This document shows positions 44,689 through 55,743 of a stretch of 64,000 nt of DNA, piece by piece. This stretch comes from Gautieria morchelliformis. Taxonomy: Eukaryota; Basidiomycota; Agaricomycetes; Gomphales; Gomphaceae. The stretch covers positions 62,001-126,000 of the forward strand of contig WHVA01000096.1 in NCBI GenBank assembly GCA_015179125.1, in the 5' to 3' direction. The first letter of the stretch is position 1. The number at the start of each line of letters is the position of its first letter. Under the pieces are notes generated by a model. That model was not told the DNA's origin. It ran no database searches and saw only the letters and a program-made list of their open reading frames with translations. The position numbers and the translations under genes were made by a program.

Positions 44689-46391
44689 CTATGCCTCCAT
44701 TTTCTCTGCGAGGCGGGTCGACCGCCTCGGGGTTGCTGCCCATACTTCGATGTATGGATCAGTGGGCAGTAGCTCTCCATCCGGATCAAGGCATTTGTCT
44801 GCATTGACAAATACGTGCTCTGGATGTCGATCGTTGCTCGTGTTACTCTCATAGTATCGAGAGAGACAGTCCACGACTTTGTTCTCGACACCATCGACAT
44901 GTATGGTGTTGAAGTTGAAATGGGAGAGGAACTCCCACCATCTGACCTGTCGGTCGGATAGGTTCTTCTGGGTCTCGAAGTATTCGAGACCCTTGTGGTC
45001 AGTTACTAGGGTGAACTTTCGCCCTAGGAGCTTGTCCTCCCATTTCATCAGGGCCTCGAGCACAGCGATCGTCTTGTGCTCGTGGGTCCTGTAGTGCTGT
45101 TAGGCCATGCTGAACTTCTTTGACAAGAAGCCCACTGGCCGGCATGTTTTCCAGTCGGGGCCCTGGCCGTATATGGCACTGACGCCTGACTTCAAACCAT
45201 CCGTGATGACCCAGATAGGGTCATTGCTTCGGGGGTCTACTGGCCGCAGGATGGGGGCCTTGCAGGCCAGTGCCTTTATGCTTTGCAGGCACTTGTCCAG
45301 CAGGGGCGTCCATTCTAATGGCCGGTTATTGCGAACACACCCTGATAACGGGGTGGTGTATGCACTCACATCTGGCATATAATGTGCCAGGTATTGTACC
45401 AGTCCGAGGAAGCGTTGGACGTCATTGAACGTCCTAGGCCTCCTCCATTCGCAGATGCGTTGCATTTTGTCTGCATCCACATGCACGCCTTGGCCGTCTA
45501 TGATGTGGCCAAGGCACTCCATACATTCTGAGTAGAGATCTACTTTCTTCTTGCTCAAGAAGAGGTGGTTCTTGCATAGTCTGTCGAAGACTATGCCGAG
45601 GTGTTCTTTGTGCTCCTTTATGGAGTGTGAGAAGACAAATATGTCGTCCATATACACGTGGACAAAGCAACCTATGCAGTCGTGGAAGATTGCTGTCATC
45701 AGACGTTGGAACATTGATGGCACGTTGCAATCTCCCATCTGAATAACTTGACTTCGGATGTGCCAAGTATCGTTGTGAAGGCTGTCTTTGCGACATCTTC
45801 AGGATGGATCCGGATCTGCTCGTATGCTTCAGACATATCGAGCTTCATCCAGTATTGGCAGCGCGCTATGTCACTGCGGATAACGTCTTGGTCCGGGAAG
45901 GACGTAATGTCCTTCACCCTATTTTCGTTCTGCTGTTGCAGATTGAAGACCGTGCATAGCGTGCCATTTTTCTTTGGCATGCAGAGCATTGGCACCGCTT
46001 GGTGTGCCACTGCTGGTATCCACCACCCTGCGGTGGTGTATCTTTCCAGTTTAACAGAAAGCTCTTTGCAGAAGTGCTCTGGGCACTTCGGCAGTCGATA
46101 CTGCATGCGTTTGTTGGGATCAATGAGATTGATCTCGTGGTTGACCTCCCGCAGAGGTGGGAGTTCAAGTGGGATACCACTGACGAGGTCAGTGATCTTT
46201 TCCATCCATTCCTCGTGCAAGCGAGGAATATCATCATCCGTGGGGACGATGTCAGCAGAGCGAGATGCCATGAGCGCGGGAGCACCTTCTTCTTCCCCAA
46301 CGCCTTCATCATCAGATGGGCGCATCTCTCCCTGCGTGTATAGGGAGAGCTTGAGGATGAGTCGCGAAATGACTCGTCCTCCTGGCTTCAC
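44689..46391 (-). pseudogene. RT and RNase H of G3
   Basis: 46391-45699 holds the RT start (LHEEWMEKITDLVSGIP, PKKNGTLCTVFNLQQQNEN, KLDMSEAYEQIRIHPED). 45738-45100 continues in another frame with the active site VHVYMDDIFVFSHSIKEH, FLGLVQYLAHYMPD and VITDGLKSGVSAIYGQG. 45063-44689 holds RNase H (HKGLEYFETQKNLSDRQVRW, VDCLSRYYE). Here the palm reads YMDD, so the catalytic box is kept even though the frame is broken between segments. Confidence 0.86.
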
Positions 46392-47172
46392 TGGGCTTGA
46401 GTGGACTGTGGTCCGGAGCTGAGCCTGCTCACCTTCGGTGCCTGGTCCTCTTTCGACAAATCTTCGTAAGATACTTTACCTGTGGGGATTTTTTCGTCCC
46501 CTATACGAATCGTCCCTGAGCTGGAGAAGTCTAGGGTGATGCCTAGTTTCCTCAGGAAAGGTGTTCCAAGGATCATGTCATAGTATTCGACATTTGCTAC
46601 GTTGAAATACTCGTCATAGAGTTTACGACCAAATTTAATGGTCGTGTTTGTTCCATAGTTGATTGTGGAACGACTACCGATGCATGCCAATTGCAGCGCA
46701 ATTGGCTGTTCTAGGGCAAACATCTTCATGCCTGTGGCCCGCGTGAATTCAGGGGAGATCAATACCCCTTCACTCCCACTGTAGAGGAGACAGTGGGCCT
46801 TCACGCCATTGATTTCCCAGTACCCCAACAGGGTACGGTTCTCATGTCGCGGCCGTGCGGGGCGCGGTCACTGCTTGCTTCGATGGTGATACATCAGCTC
46901 GGCCGCCTTGTCAGGGGCTGCCGCTGTGCAGGCTGCCATTACTTTGGTGGTCCCATCGTTGTCCGGTGCGACTCTAATCGCACTGGACCTGTATGCGGTC
47001 TGATTATCCGCTGTTTCTTCGTCCCAGTCATAATACTGGGATGGCTCGGGCTCCCATTCATCTATGGGAGCCTCTGCATCTATCTGATCCTCATCATTTT
47101 GAGGTTCACCCTCCCCCTCTTCATCGATTTGCGGAAGAGGGGTGTGGTCGGGGTCCGTGTCCGGATCCTCGT
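46388..47172 (-). pseudogene. Gag end and aspartic protease of G3
   Basis: 47172-46850 reads an acidic linker (QIDEEGEGEPQNDEDQ, EWEPEPSQYYDW) and continues the gag frame interrupted at 60552. 46828-46388 has INGVKAHCLLYSGSEGVL: the active-site DSG is YSG, a loss of the catalytic Asp. The second motif is MILGTPFLRKLGITLDFS. The changed triad alone would inactivate the protease. Confidence 0.82.
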
Positions 47173-47717
47173 TGTAAGAACCCGGCCTTTGGCTGGTTAC
47201 TTACCGGTATAACTTTCTTCCGAGCCCAAGCCTTGTGATACTCGTGCCCGAGTACATATGATTCTTATCCTGCGCCCGAGCCTGAGCTAGAGCTCATATC
47301 CGACCTTGATCCCCTGCCCGTATCCCCTTAGTTACTGATTCTGCTCCATCACGCATCATTCACATATTACCTCGCCCTGACCTCGCCCTGATCTCCACTA
47401 ATATGTTCGCCCCTGACTCGTACCCTCGCCCCGTATATAAACCCTCCTGTATGCATTCCTACTCCTCAGTCTGAAAATCAACTATCGTATAACTTCGATC
47501 CCTAGCTAGTTTCTAGACCTCGCCTCTTAAGCCAAAACCTTGCCTCTTATTCGTTTGCCTCCGAAGTTGGGACTCGTGCGTAGGGTCAGCGCAGCACATA
47601 AGCTGAAGCCTAGTCCCTCTCCGACTTCCCCATCCAAACCTCGCCCCGTAACCTCGGACCGTACCTCAGGTTTCGCTCCCGACCTTGGTCAACCTTACGA
47701 CGGATCGTATCGTAACA
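47173..47717 (+). repeat. 5' LTR of G2
   Basis: 545 bp. TATATAAA box at 47434-47441 and probable transcription start at 47467 (CAGTCTGAAAAT), 33 nt downstream. The U5 part has the block GGTCAGCGCAGC...TAAGCTGAAGCC (47584-47610), shared in form with G1 and the solo LTR at 57447. Confidence 0.96.
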
Positions 47718-47719
47718 GT

Positions 47720-47731
47720 ATTTTCAGACTG
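47720..47731 (+). promoter_or_regulatory. Self-priming site (PBS) of G2
   Basis: ATTTTCAGACTG, two bases after the LTR end, is the exact reverse complement of CAGTCTGAAAAT (47467-47478), the predicted 5' end of the transcript. No TGG-type tRNA primer site is present here. Confidence 0.85.
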
Positions 47732-47761
47732 CTTACACCCTACATATCCCTTTTCTTCACT

Positions 47762-48990
47762 ATGTCCATGATAACTCGTTCTCGCACCCTTCGGGGTATA
47801 TCAGAACAACGACGTTTCTCGGAAGCCCCCGACGATTCACCACTGTCCCCGGGGATACCCCTTGCAGACCCCGCCGAGCCTAGTAACAAAGGCAAAGGTA
47901 GGGCTGACCCCGGTCACCCTTCAGGTGATCCAGGTGATGGCTCTGGAGGTTCTGACAACGATCAGGACCTCCCCAACCTGCCGCCCGAGGACCTCGGTGA
48001 CCTCGAGGACAACGAGCTTATGCGTCGGGTGTTCATCAAACTCGCGAAACCTCATGAGTCCGAAGCACGAGCCAAGGTCAAGGAACCGGATAGTTATGAC
48101 AGTACTGACCAGGCCAAGCTTCGTACCTTCTTCCTTCAATGCGTACTCAACTTCCGAGATCGTCCCACAGCGTTCAAGACTGGGGCCTCGAAGGTGCAGT
48201 ATGCTATTTCTTACCTGTCCGGCTCAGCTCTACAGTATTTCGAGCCAGCGATCCTCGGCGAAGTCCAACCTGAGCCAGATTGGCTCGAGGACTGGGACAG
48301 CTTCAAGGCCGAGCTCGAGCTCAACTTCGGCCCATACGACAACGCTGCCCAAGCCGAGATTGACCTCGAGAAGATCGTTATGAAGGAGCACCACAAGGCC
48401 ACGCGATTCTTTATCGACTTCGCCCGAGCTTCGACTCGGACTCAGTGGAACGACGCGGCCCTCCAACACTTCGCCTACAAGGGCTTGGCCAAACGAATCA
48501 AGGACGACTTACTTCACTTCCCTCGATTCCACAGCCTCGCCGAGCTTAGGAACTTCGCGCTGGAATGCGACAGCCGTTACTGGGAGCGTAAGGAGTATGA
48601 CGCCATGATCAATGGTCGTAGCTCCCAGCCTGCACGCGCCACTAATCAGTCCAGCAGCAATGCCACTAACAACAACCAGTCTTCCAGCGGTTCCAACAAC
48701 AATAAGAACCGCAACAAGACTAACAACAACGGCAAGGGTTCCAACAACAACTCTTCGAACAACAAGAGCCAGCCCGACATATCGAGCAAGCTCGGGAAGG
48801 ATGGCAAACTACTTCCCGAGGAACACCAACGTCGGTCGACCAAGGCCTTGTCTACTTTGCGGCACCAAAGGCCACATCGTCAAGGACTGCCTGAAGAACA
48901 AGTCTACCAGTGGTAGCGGTTCTAAAGGTCGGGCAGCGAAGACCCCCAACGAGGGGACTTCGGCCTCCATCACAGAGGTGAAAAAATAGG
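47762..48990 (+). pseudogene. gag of G2 (one frameshift)
   Basis: The likely start is MSMITRSRTLRGISEQRR at 47762; the frame is also open upstream into the LTR, which is not needed. Core segments are KVKEPDSYDSTDQAKLRTFF, YLSGSALQYFEPAILGE, ELNFGPYDNAAQAEIDLEK and RNFALECDSRYWERKEYD. An Asn/Ser-rich linker follows. Near 48835 the frame shifts: the knuckle CLLCGTKGHIVKDC (C-x2-C-x4-H-x4-C) is in the +1 frame, ending at 48989. Gag packages the RNA and forms the particle. Confidence 0.86.
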
Positions 48991-49039
48991 TAGCAACCTC
49001 GGAACCACACGATCCGAGGATTGCGGTAACCTCACCCGT

Positions 49040-49579
49040 GTGCTCAGACTCAGTGCCGCTTCTCATTCATTGTCCAAAGATTCCCTTAATGTAGATCTAA
49101 CCTCGCCTTCGCTTCCCAACGTCACTTTTGTTGCACTAGTTGACTGCGGGTCCTCAGATTGTTTTATTGAATCCAGATTTGTCCAGAAGTACTCTATGCC
49201 TGCTTATCCTGTCTCTCCTATACCCTTGAAACTATTTGACAGTAGTACTAACACTACCATTACCCAAGCTCTAGACCTCTGTATCTGCTTTCCGACCGGC
49301 GAACAACAATGGGTTACCTTCTACGTAACCTCGCTCGACTCGAGTTGCTCGGTGGTACTTGGCCACAACTGGCTCACCCGCTACAATCCGTCGATTGACT
49401 GGGTATTGGGCAGTATTACTTTCAAGACCATCGACCTAACTACGACTCCAGCAACCACGGCGACGTCAGCCCGCTCAGCTTCAGCTACGACTTCGACCTT
49501 GCCTACGGCATCTTCGCCCCCGCCTTCGACCTCGCCTCAGAACTCGCCTCCGAAGTTGCAAGCACCGCTCGTTCCCTAA
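49040..49579 (+). pseudogene. Aspartic protease region of G2
   Basis: FVALVDCGSSDCFIESRFV holds the active site in the form D-C-G in place of D-S/T-G. VVLGHNWLTRYNPSIDWV is the second motif. A Thr/Ser/Pro-rich linker leads to the stop at 49579, followed by RT in the next frame at 49611. Whether DCG is functional in this lineage cannot be told from one copy. Confidence 0.8.
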
Positions 49580-49610
49580 TCAATGCACCCGCTTTCATGG
49601 CGCATCTAGA

Positions 49611-50982
49611 TTGGAAGGGTCCGAAGTGTTTCAGCTCAATCTGGCCTCGCCTGAGCTCCTCGCCCAAGGAGCAACATCGGGAGAAAGCTCTTCTGAGCTT
49701 GCTGAGAACGTTAAAAAACATGTTCCCGAAGTATATCACGAATTTGCAGATGTGTTCAGCAAAGCACGCGCTGACACTCTAGCCCCCCACCAACCGCACG
49801 ATATCAAGATCAACCTTGAAGAAGGGACCTCACCGCCTATCGGTCCCATCTACTCTCTCTCAGCTTCCGAACTCAAAGCACACCGCGAGTTCATCGACGA
49901 GCACTTGAACATTGGTTTCATCCGACCTTCGCGCTCGCCTCATGGTGCACCGGTATTGTTTGTCCGCAAAAAAGATGGCTCACTTCGGTTGTGTGTCGAC
50001 TTCCGAGGTTTAAACAAGATCTCGAAAAAAGATCGGTACCCATTACCATTGATTGCTGACTTACTTGATGCTCCAAAGAATGCTCGCATCTATACGAAGA
50101 TTGACCTCCGTCACGCTTACCACCTTGTAAGGGTGGCCGAGGGTGACGAATGGAAAACCGCCTTCAGGACTCGCTACGGGTCCTTTGAATGGTTGATTAT
50201 GCCATTTGGTCTCACTAACGGCCCTGCTGCTTTCCAGAGATTCATGAACGAGATTTTCGCCAACCTTTTGGACGTTTGTGTGGTGGTATACTTGGATGAC
50301 ATTCTAATCTACTCCAGTGACCCCTCCAATCATGTTGAACATGTCAAGGAAGTCTTGCGACGACTGCAACTCAACAACCTCTTCGCCAAAGAAGACAAAT
50401 GCGAGTTTCATCCCGACTCGGTTGAATTCCTCGGCTACATACTCTCTCCCGAGGGCCTCACTATGGCGGACGACAAGGTAAAGGTCATTCAAGACTGGCC
50501 TGAACCTCACATAGTTCGCGACATCCAGTCTTTCCTACGTTTCGCCAACTTCTACCGACGTTTCATTCACAACTACTCCGACATCACCATCCCTCTCACC
50601 TGACTCACCCGCAAGGGTACCCCTTGGAACTTTTCCGAGGATTGTCGACAGGCTTTCAACCTGTTGAAGAAGACATTCACTACCGCTCCTATCCTTACCC
50701 ACTGGATTCCTGACCTTCCACTAATCATAGAGACTGATGCTTCGGATTATGCCTTAGCGGCAATCTTATCACTGCGAACCTCGGAAGGCGAACTTCACCC
50801 CGTCGCTTTTCACTCCCGCACATTCACCTCTACTGAGCTCAACTACGATGTTCATGACAAGGAGCTCCTGGCAATCTTTGAAGCGTTTCAACGCTGGTGA
50901 CACTACCTCGAGGGCTCTGGCGACCCTGTCGACGTTATCACCGATCACAAGAACCTTGAATACTTTTCAACAACGAAGCTCT
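49611..50982 (+). pseudogene. RT and RNase H N-terminal half of G2
   Basis: RT runs [69 protein letters not shown] and the palm [14 protein letters not shown], all intact. TGA stops at 50601-50603 (LT*LTRKG) and 50898-50900 (RW*HYLEG) interrupt it; G1 has Arg at both places. RNase H (IIETDASDYALAAIL, DVHDKELLAIFEAF) reaches [11 protein letters not shown], where Copia-C is inserted at 50983; the frame resumes at 56247 with TRRQAWWSEYLSQF. Confidence 0.88.
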
Positions 50983-51480
50983 TGTTGGGTGCATTTATGC
51001 TCCTGCACCAAAATCAAGCATAATATATCCAATTTGTTGTGTGGCCTTCCAATTTCTTCTCACATTGTTCTTGTATTATGCATCCATTTCTCTGGTTATT
51101 TTCGAAATTTTCCACTCATTCCTTATCTCTCTATTTCATCTTGTTATTCCTACTTTCACAAGCGGCTGCACCCAGCGGAGTCTGAAATGACTTCGACGCG
51201 CGAGCTCTTGGGCGCTAAAGGGCCGGGTAGTAGTACATGCGCAGTGGAACACATTTCCCCCTCTCTCAGTGACCACTAAATTCACTGAGAGAGGCAAGTA
51301 AATTAGTCTAGTAGTCTTTGCATTTATTGACCTAGAAATCCTCTATAGTGAATTGATTTCTAGGTAGTGTATAATATATTTACAGTGACCACTAAATTCA
51401 CTGAGAGAGTGAATTGATTTCTAGTCTATTCTTTTGAATAACAAGTCCATACCTACTGCCTATAATTCCTGTCCTCTACA
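50983..51480 (+). repeat. 5' LTR of Copia-C
   Basis: TGTTGGGTGC to CCTCTACA. A perfect 11-bp stem CTCTCTCAGTG/CACTGAGAGAG (51261-51293) has most of its sequence repeated at 51383-51410, giving the same two-hairpin layout as in Copia-B. Confidence 0.97.
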
Positions 51481-51493
51481 GGGTTATGGGCCC
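51481..51493 (+). promoter_or_regulatory. Primer-binding site of Copia-C, overlapping the start codon
   Basis: GGGTTATGGGCCC is complementary to the anticodon stem-loop of eukaryotic initiator tRNA-Met. The ATG at 51486-51488 inside it pairs with the CAU anticodon and is also the first codon of gag-pol. Confidence 0.82.
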
Positions 51494-54400
51494 CGGAGAC
51501 ACTTCTGAGAAGCTGTTGGGTGTTGAGAAGCTTGCTACTGATGGAAGTAATTGGCCATTGTGGCGAGCCACTCTCATCAGCTATTTCGAGTCCAAAAATC
51601 TGCTCAAGCATGTAGAAGGGAGAGTCACTCGACCTCCCGATCCTCCAGTCATGCCCCCAGGCCATATTCTAACAGAAGCTGAGGAAACTCAGATGGATAA
51701 GGCCGAGGAGAAGCTGGAGAGATACCTTGCTAGAGAAGGACAAGCCAAGACCCAAATCATCGTCTCAGTGTCAGAGTCATTAGCCCTGATGCTACAGAAG
51801 CAGAAGACAGCAAAAGAGACTTGGGATGCACTGGTCAATGAAATGACCAAAAAGCCCAAGATGGTCCTCACCAGCCTGCAGAGACAACTCCGCAGTATGA
51901 GATGTCCTGAGGATGGAGACTTGAGAGATCACTTGGACAAGGCCCAAGACCTATATGCTCGTCTTAATGAGATGGGAGCTAGAGTTTCTGAAGAAGAATT
52001 CATGGACATAATCCTTGCGTCACTTCCACCATCCTATGAGGCAGTCATGAATGCCCTTACAACTTCGCTTGAAGAATGCGGGATGCCATTGGTCCCTGAT
52101 AATATTATTAGGGTACTAAAGGCTCAGTATGACAGGAAGAAAACACTCCCGCAAGAAGAGCAGGTGTTTATTGGTTCATCTACTAAGAAGGACCAGAAGG
52201 GGCAGAAGGCGCATGTATGCACCAACTGCAAAAAGCCTGGACATTCCATCGAAAATTGCTGGGCTAAAGGAGGTGGTAAAGAAGGTCAAGGACCACGTCA
52301 GAAGAAGAAAGCCAAAGGCAAGAAGAAGAAGAAGGGTAAAGCAAAAGCGAATGTTGCCGAAGAAGAGTCTACTTCTGAGGAAAGTGGTGATGGGCATCTT
52401 GCCTTCACCAATTTCGACGAGTGCTCTAATTTCAATTTGAGCACATCCTCAGGAGTTATAGTCATACTCGACACCGGAACGACATCGCATATGACTCCTC
52501 ACAAAAATTTATTGAGGAACTACTGTCAATTCTCACAGCCGAGGACTATCCGAGCAGCCAACAAAGGTACCTTTGATGCCTTCGGCTCAGGACTGCTCGT
52601 ATTATCCAATAAGGTTGGAGATAGAACAGTAGAAGTCACGTTGCAAGATACATACTATGCACCCAAAATTGCTGCTACCCTCGTCTCGATCGGTCGGTGC
52701 GATGATGCTGGCTACGACATTCGACTCGGTGGCCAGAAATGCACAATATCTAATGCTGCTGGAAAAGTATTGATGCAAGCACCGAAAGTCAATGGCTTAT
52801 ATCGACTAGACCTCCAGTCACCAAGTGCTCAAGCCCATATGTGTTTATCTGCCATGGAAATTCATCAAAAGATGGGGCACATCTCGCAGAAGTCCCTACA
52901 ACATCTATTAAATCATGGCATGATATTGGGCATTGAACTGAGCTCCACAGGCGATAGAATTGTCTGTGATGCGTGTATTCAAGCCAAGATTGCGCGCAAA
53001 CCTCTTCCTCGAGAACCCAGAGACCGAACATCAAAATTCGGTGACAGAATTTATTCTGATGTCTGGGGACCTGCAAGACACCTCACGATCGATAAGAAGT
53101 CATATTATGTCTCCTTTATCGATGACTACTCAAGAGAATCGGTGATCTATCTCATGGCGAACAAATCAGAAGCATTCTCAAAGTACAAGCTCTACGAGGC
53201 TTTAATGCTTCGACAGAGAAATGTGCACATCAAGGCACTTGTTTCTGATCGAGGGGGCGAGTATATGAGCTCTGAATTCGAACAGCATCTAGCCAAACAA
53301 GGCACGAAGCATCAGTTGACGGTACACGACACACCAGAGTCCAATGGTGTTGCGGAACGCCTGAACCGAACTCTCACTGAGAGAACTCGTGCCATGCTGC
53401 TAGAATCAGGCCTTCCTAAGATATTATGGGGCTATGCGATACAGCATGCCAATTATCTTAGGAACAGGACGCATACAAGAGCTCTACCAGATAAAACGCC
53501 CTACGAGATGATTCACCATGAAAAACCGAATCTCAAAGACATTCACGCGTGGGGAACTGAAATTTACGTTAAAATCACTCAGGGAGATAAATTGGCAGCT
53601 CGTGCCAAGAGAGCTCGGTGGATAGGAATTTCTGCGCAGAGCCATGGTCATTATGTTTATTGGCCTGACTCGCACAAAGTTTCTGTCGAGCGGAACGTTG
53701 TCTTTGATTCAGAAATGAAGAAGGGAAAGGTCCCAATCATTTCTATTGAGGAATCCAAGCTACCTACGTCTAAAGAAGAGAAGAAGGCCATTCCGGCATT
53801 AGTGCCTGTGCCCGGTCGCTTAGTCAGCGAAGAGGCAAAGATCGAAGAAATTGATGAAAGTGCACCGGAAGAATATCTTGAAAAGCTGCAACCTATTCAG
53901 GGAGTTGATGACAGACCTAGAGAAGCTGAACCGATAAGGAGAAGCGAAAGGATCCGTCAACAACAAGTGCAGCCGGCCCCATCAGGTCCCGTGACAAGAT
54001 CTCAAACTCAGAGACAAACTGGCGCACATATGACTACGCTAGCTTACGAGGACGTTGAGGACCATAAAGAAGTTTTATTCGACCAAGAATTATCCTCCGA
54101 GATTGATGGCATCAGTAGCTATGAGTGTGCCATCAGTGCGTTTCTAACCGACGGTCAAAACAATAACAAGGCGCCGGATTTGAGTCAAATTGAACCTAGC
54201 AATGCAGACGAAGCTCTGAATAATCCTATGTGGAAGAAATCAATGGACAAAGAGTATGAGGCCCTAATCGACAAGGGAGTGTGGGAAAGAACCAAACCAC
54301 CTCCTGGAGCCAACATTGTCGGCAACAAATGGGTCTACCTTTGGAAGCGTAATCCAGAAGGGAAACCAATAGTACCTAAATCGAGAATGGTCGCCCAAGG

Positions 54401-55730
54401 CTTCACGCAGAAGTTTGGAATCGACTATGATGAGACATACTCACCTGTTGCTCGGTTATCCTCCCTACGGATCATATGCGCCATTGCTGCTAGGAATGAC
54501 TGGCCTATTCATCAAATGGACGTGGACTATGCATACCTCAATGCTACGTTGCCCGAACCTATTTACATGAAGCAGCCGTATGGATATGAGTCAGGAGACA
54601 AAGGCGAAGTGCTACTTTTGAAGAAAGCACTCTACGGCCTCAAGCAATCTGGAAGAGAATGGTACAAACGTCTAAGTGGTGAATTCCACAAGTTAGGATT
54701 CACTACGTCAGCCACAGACGGGGCTGTATTTTATAGACGTGGCGGAAAGGGGCATGTGATCATTGCAACAGCTGTGGACGACCTTACCATCACAGCTGAG
54801 AATCAGTCAGTCCTGGACGAAGTCAAACGAGATCTTGCTCAGGTCTTCAGTATGAAAGATCTAGGCGAGATTCATTGGCTATTGAATCTCAAAATCGAAA
54901 GAGACTGGCAGAAGAAGACCATTGCAATTTCACAACCTGCATACATCGAGAAGATCATCAAAAAATTTAATCTCGAAGATGCAAAGACTTATGCTACGCC
55001 TCTTGATCCAGCCGTAAAATTATCTAAAGACCAATGTCCTTCTACAGAGAGAGGCAAGAAAGCCATGTCGAAGTTTCCATACAGGCAAGCTATAGGATCA
55101 CTGATGTGGGCGGCTGTAGCCACTCGACCTGACATTGCATTTGCGGTGTCATTACTCTCGCAATTCCTTGAAAATCCAGGTGGCACACACTGGAATGCAG
55201 TCAAACGTGTCTTCAAATATTTGAAAGGCACGAAGCATTACAAGCTCACACTTGGAAGAAATCAAGACGGCTTGATGGGGTATTCAGATGCGGATTGGGG
55301 TTCACAGAGTCATAGGCGTTCGTATTCGGCATACTTATTTCAGATTGATGGAGGCACTGTTTCATGGAGTTGCCAGAAACAGTCAATAGTAGCCCTCTCA
55401 TCAACTGAAGCCGAATTCGTCGCCCTGACCCATGCGGGCAAAGAGACTCTTTGGATGCGCCATTTTATTTCTGAAATATTCCAACCACTGAACAGACCCA
55501 TCCAAGTTTATTCAGACAATCAATCAGCCATTGCCATCACGTATGGCACCCAACAACACACGAGAACCAAGCATTTCGACATCCGATTATATTTCCTTCG
55601 AGATATAATCAAAAATCAACAAGCCAAGCTCGTTTATTTGCCAACCGAACAAATGTTGGCAGATATCCTCACTAAAGGACTTCCTAGTCCTAGAGTGAAG
55701 ATTCTCAACGAGCAAATCGGAATATATTAA
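51486..55730 (+). CDS. gag-pol polyprotein of Copia-C
   Basis: One 1414-aa frame. Gag is residues about 1-300, with NWPLWRATLISYFESKNLL and the knuckle CTNCKKPGHSIENC near 245, then a Lys-rich stretch. Protease is near 328 (ILDTGTTSHM). The integrase finger is at about 459-500 (HQKMGHISQ, CDACIQAK) and its core has YSDVWGP (525), SDRGGEYMSSEFEQH (588) and ESNGVAERLNRTL (618). RT runs from about 947 (NKWVYLWKRNPEGKPI, HQMDVDYAYLNATLP) with catalytic TAVDDLTI near 1096. RNase H has SDADWGSQSHRRSYSAY and STEAEFVAL (1267-1305). All catalytic residues I can place are present. The start lies inside the PBS; the next Met is 54 residues further and would cut gag. Confidence 0.97.
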   Translation: MGPGDTSEKLLGVEKLATDGSNWPLWRATLISYFESKNLLKHVEGRVTRPPDPPVMPPGHILTEAEETQMDKAEEKLERYLAREGQAKTQIIVSVSESLALMLQKQKTAKETWDALVNEMTKKPKMVLTSLQRQLRSMRCPEDGDLRDHLDKAQDLYARLNEMGARVSEEEFMDIILASLPPSYEAVMNALTTSLEECGMPLVPDNIIRVLKAQYDRKKTLPQEEQVFIGSSTKKDQKGQKAHVCTNCKKPGHSIENCWAKGGGKEGQGPRQKKKAKGKKKKKGKAKANVAEEESTSEESGDGHLAFTNFDECSNFNLSTSSGVIVILDTGTTSHMTPHKNLLRNYCQFSQPRTIRAANKGTFDAFGSGLLVLSNKVGDRTVEVTLQDTYYAPKIAATLVSIGRCDDAGYDIRLGGQKCTISNAAGKVLMQAPKVNGLYRLDLQSPSAQAHMCLSAMEIHQKMGHISQKSLQHLLNHGMILGIELSSTGDRIVCDACIQAKIARKPLPREPRDRTSKFGDRIYSDVWGPARHLTIDKKSYYVSFIDDYSRESVIYLMANKSEAFSKYKLYEALMLRQRNVHIKALVSDRGGEYMSSEFEQHLAKQGTKHQLTVHDTPESNGVAERLNRTLTERTRAMLLESGLPKILWGYAIQHANYLRNRTHTRALPDKTPYEMIHHEKPNLKDIHAWGTEIYVKITQGDKLAARAKRARWIGISAQSHGHYVYWPDSHKVSVERNVVFDSEMKKGKVPIISIEESKLPTSKEEKKAIPALVPVPGRLVSEEAKIEEIDESAPEEYLEKLQPIQGVDDRPREAEPIRRSERIRQQQVQPAPSGPVTRSQTQRQTGAHMTTLAYEDVEDHKEVLFDQELSSEIDGISSYECAISAFLTDGQNNNKAPDLSQIEPSNADEALNNPMWKKSMDKEYEALIDKGVWERTKPPPGANIVGNKWVYLWKRNPEGKPIVPKSRMVAQGFTQKFGIDYDETYSPVARLSSLRIICAIAARNDWPIHQMDVDYAYLNATLPEPIYMKQPYGYESGDKGEVLLLKKALYGLKQSGREWYKRLSGEFHKLGFTTSATDGAVFYRRGGKGHVIIATAVDDLTITAENQSVLDEVKRDLAQVFSMKDLGEIHWLLNLKIERDWQKKTIAISQPAYIEKIIKKFNLEDAKTYATPLDPAVKLSKDQCPSTERGKKAMSKFPYRQAIGSLMWAAVATRPDIAFAVSLLSQFLENPGGTHWNAVKRVFKYLKGTKHYKLTLGRNQDGLMGYSDADWGSQSHRRSYSAYLFQIDGGTVSWSCQKQSIVALSSTEAEFVALTHAGKETLWMRHFISEIFQPLNRPIQVYSDNQSAIAITYGTQQHTRTKHFDIRLYFLRDIIKNQQAKLVYLPTEQMLADILTKGLPSPRVKILNEQIGIY

Positions 55731-55743
55731 GCTTGAGGGGGCG

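Noticed and set aside
47540..47761. N-terminal extension of G2 gag into the 5' LTR
   Set aside because: The extension is LTR sequence, repeated as a separate frame in the 3' LTR at 60369; the gag start at 47762 matches G1.
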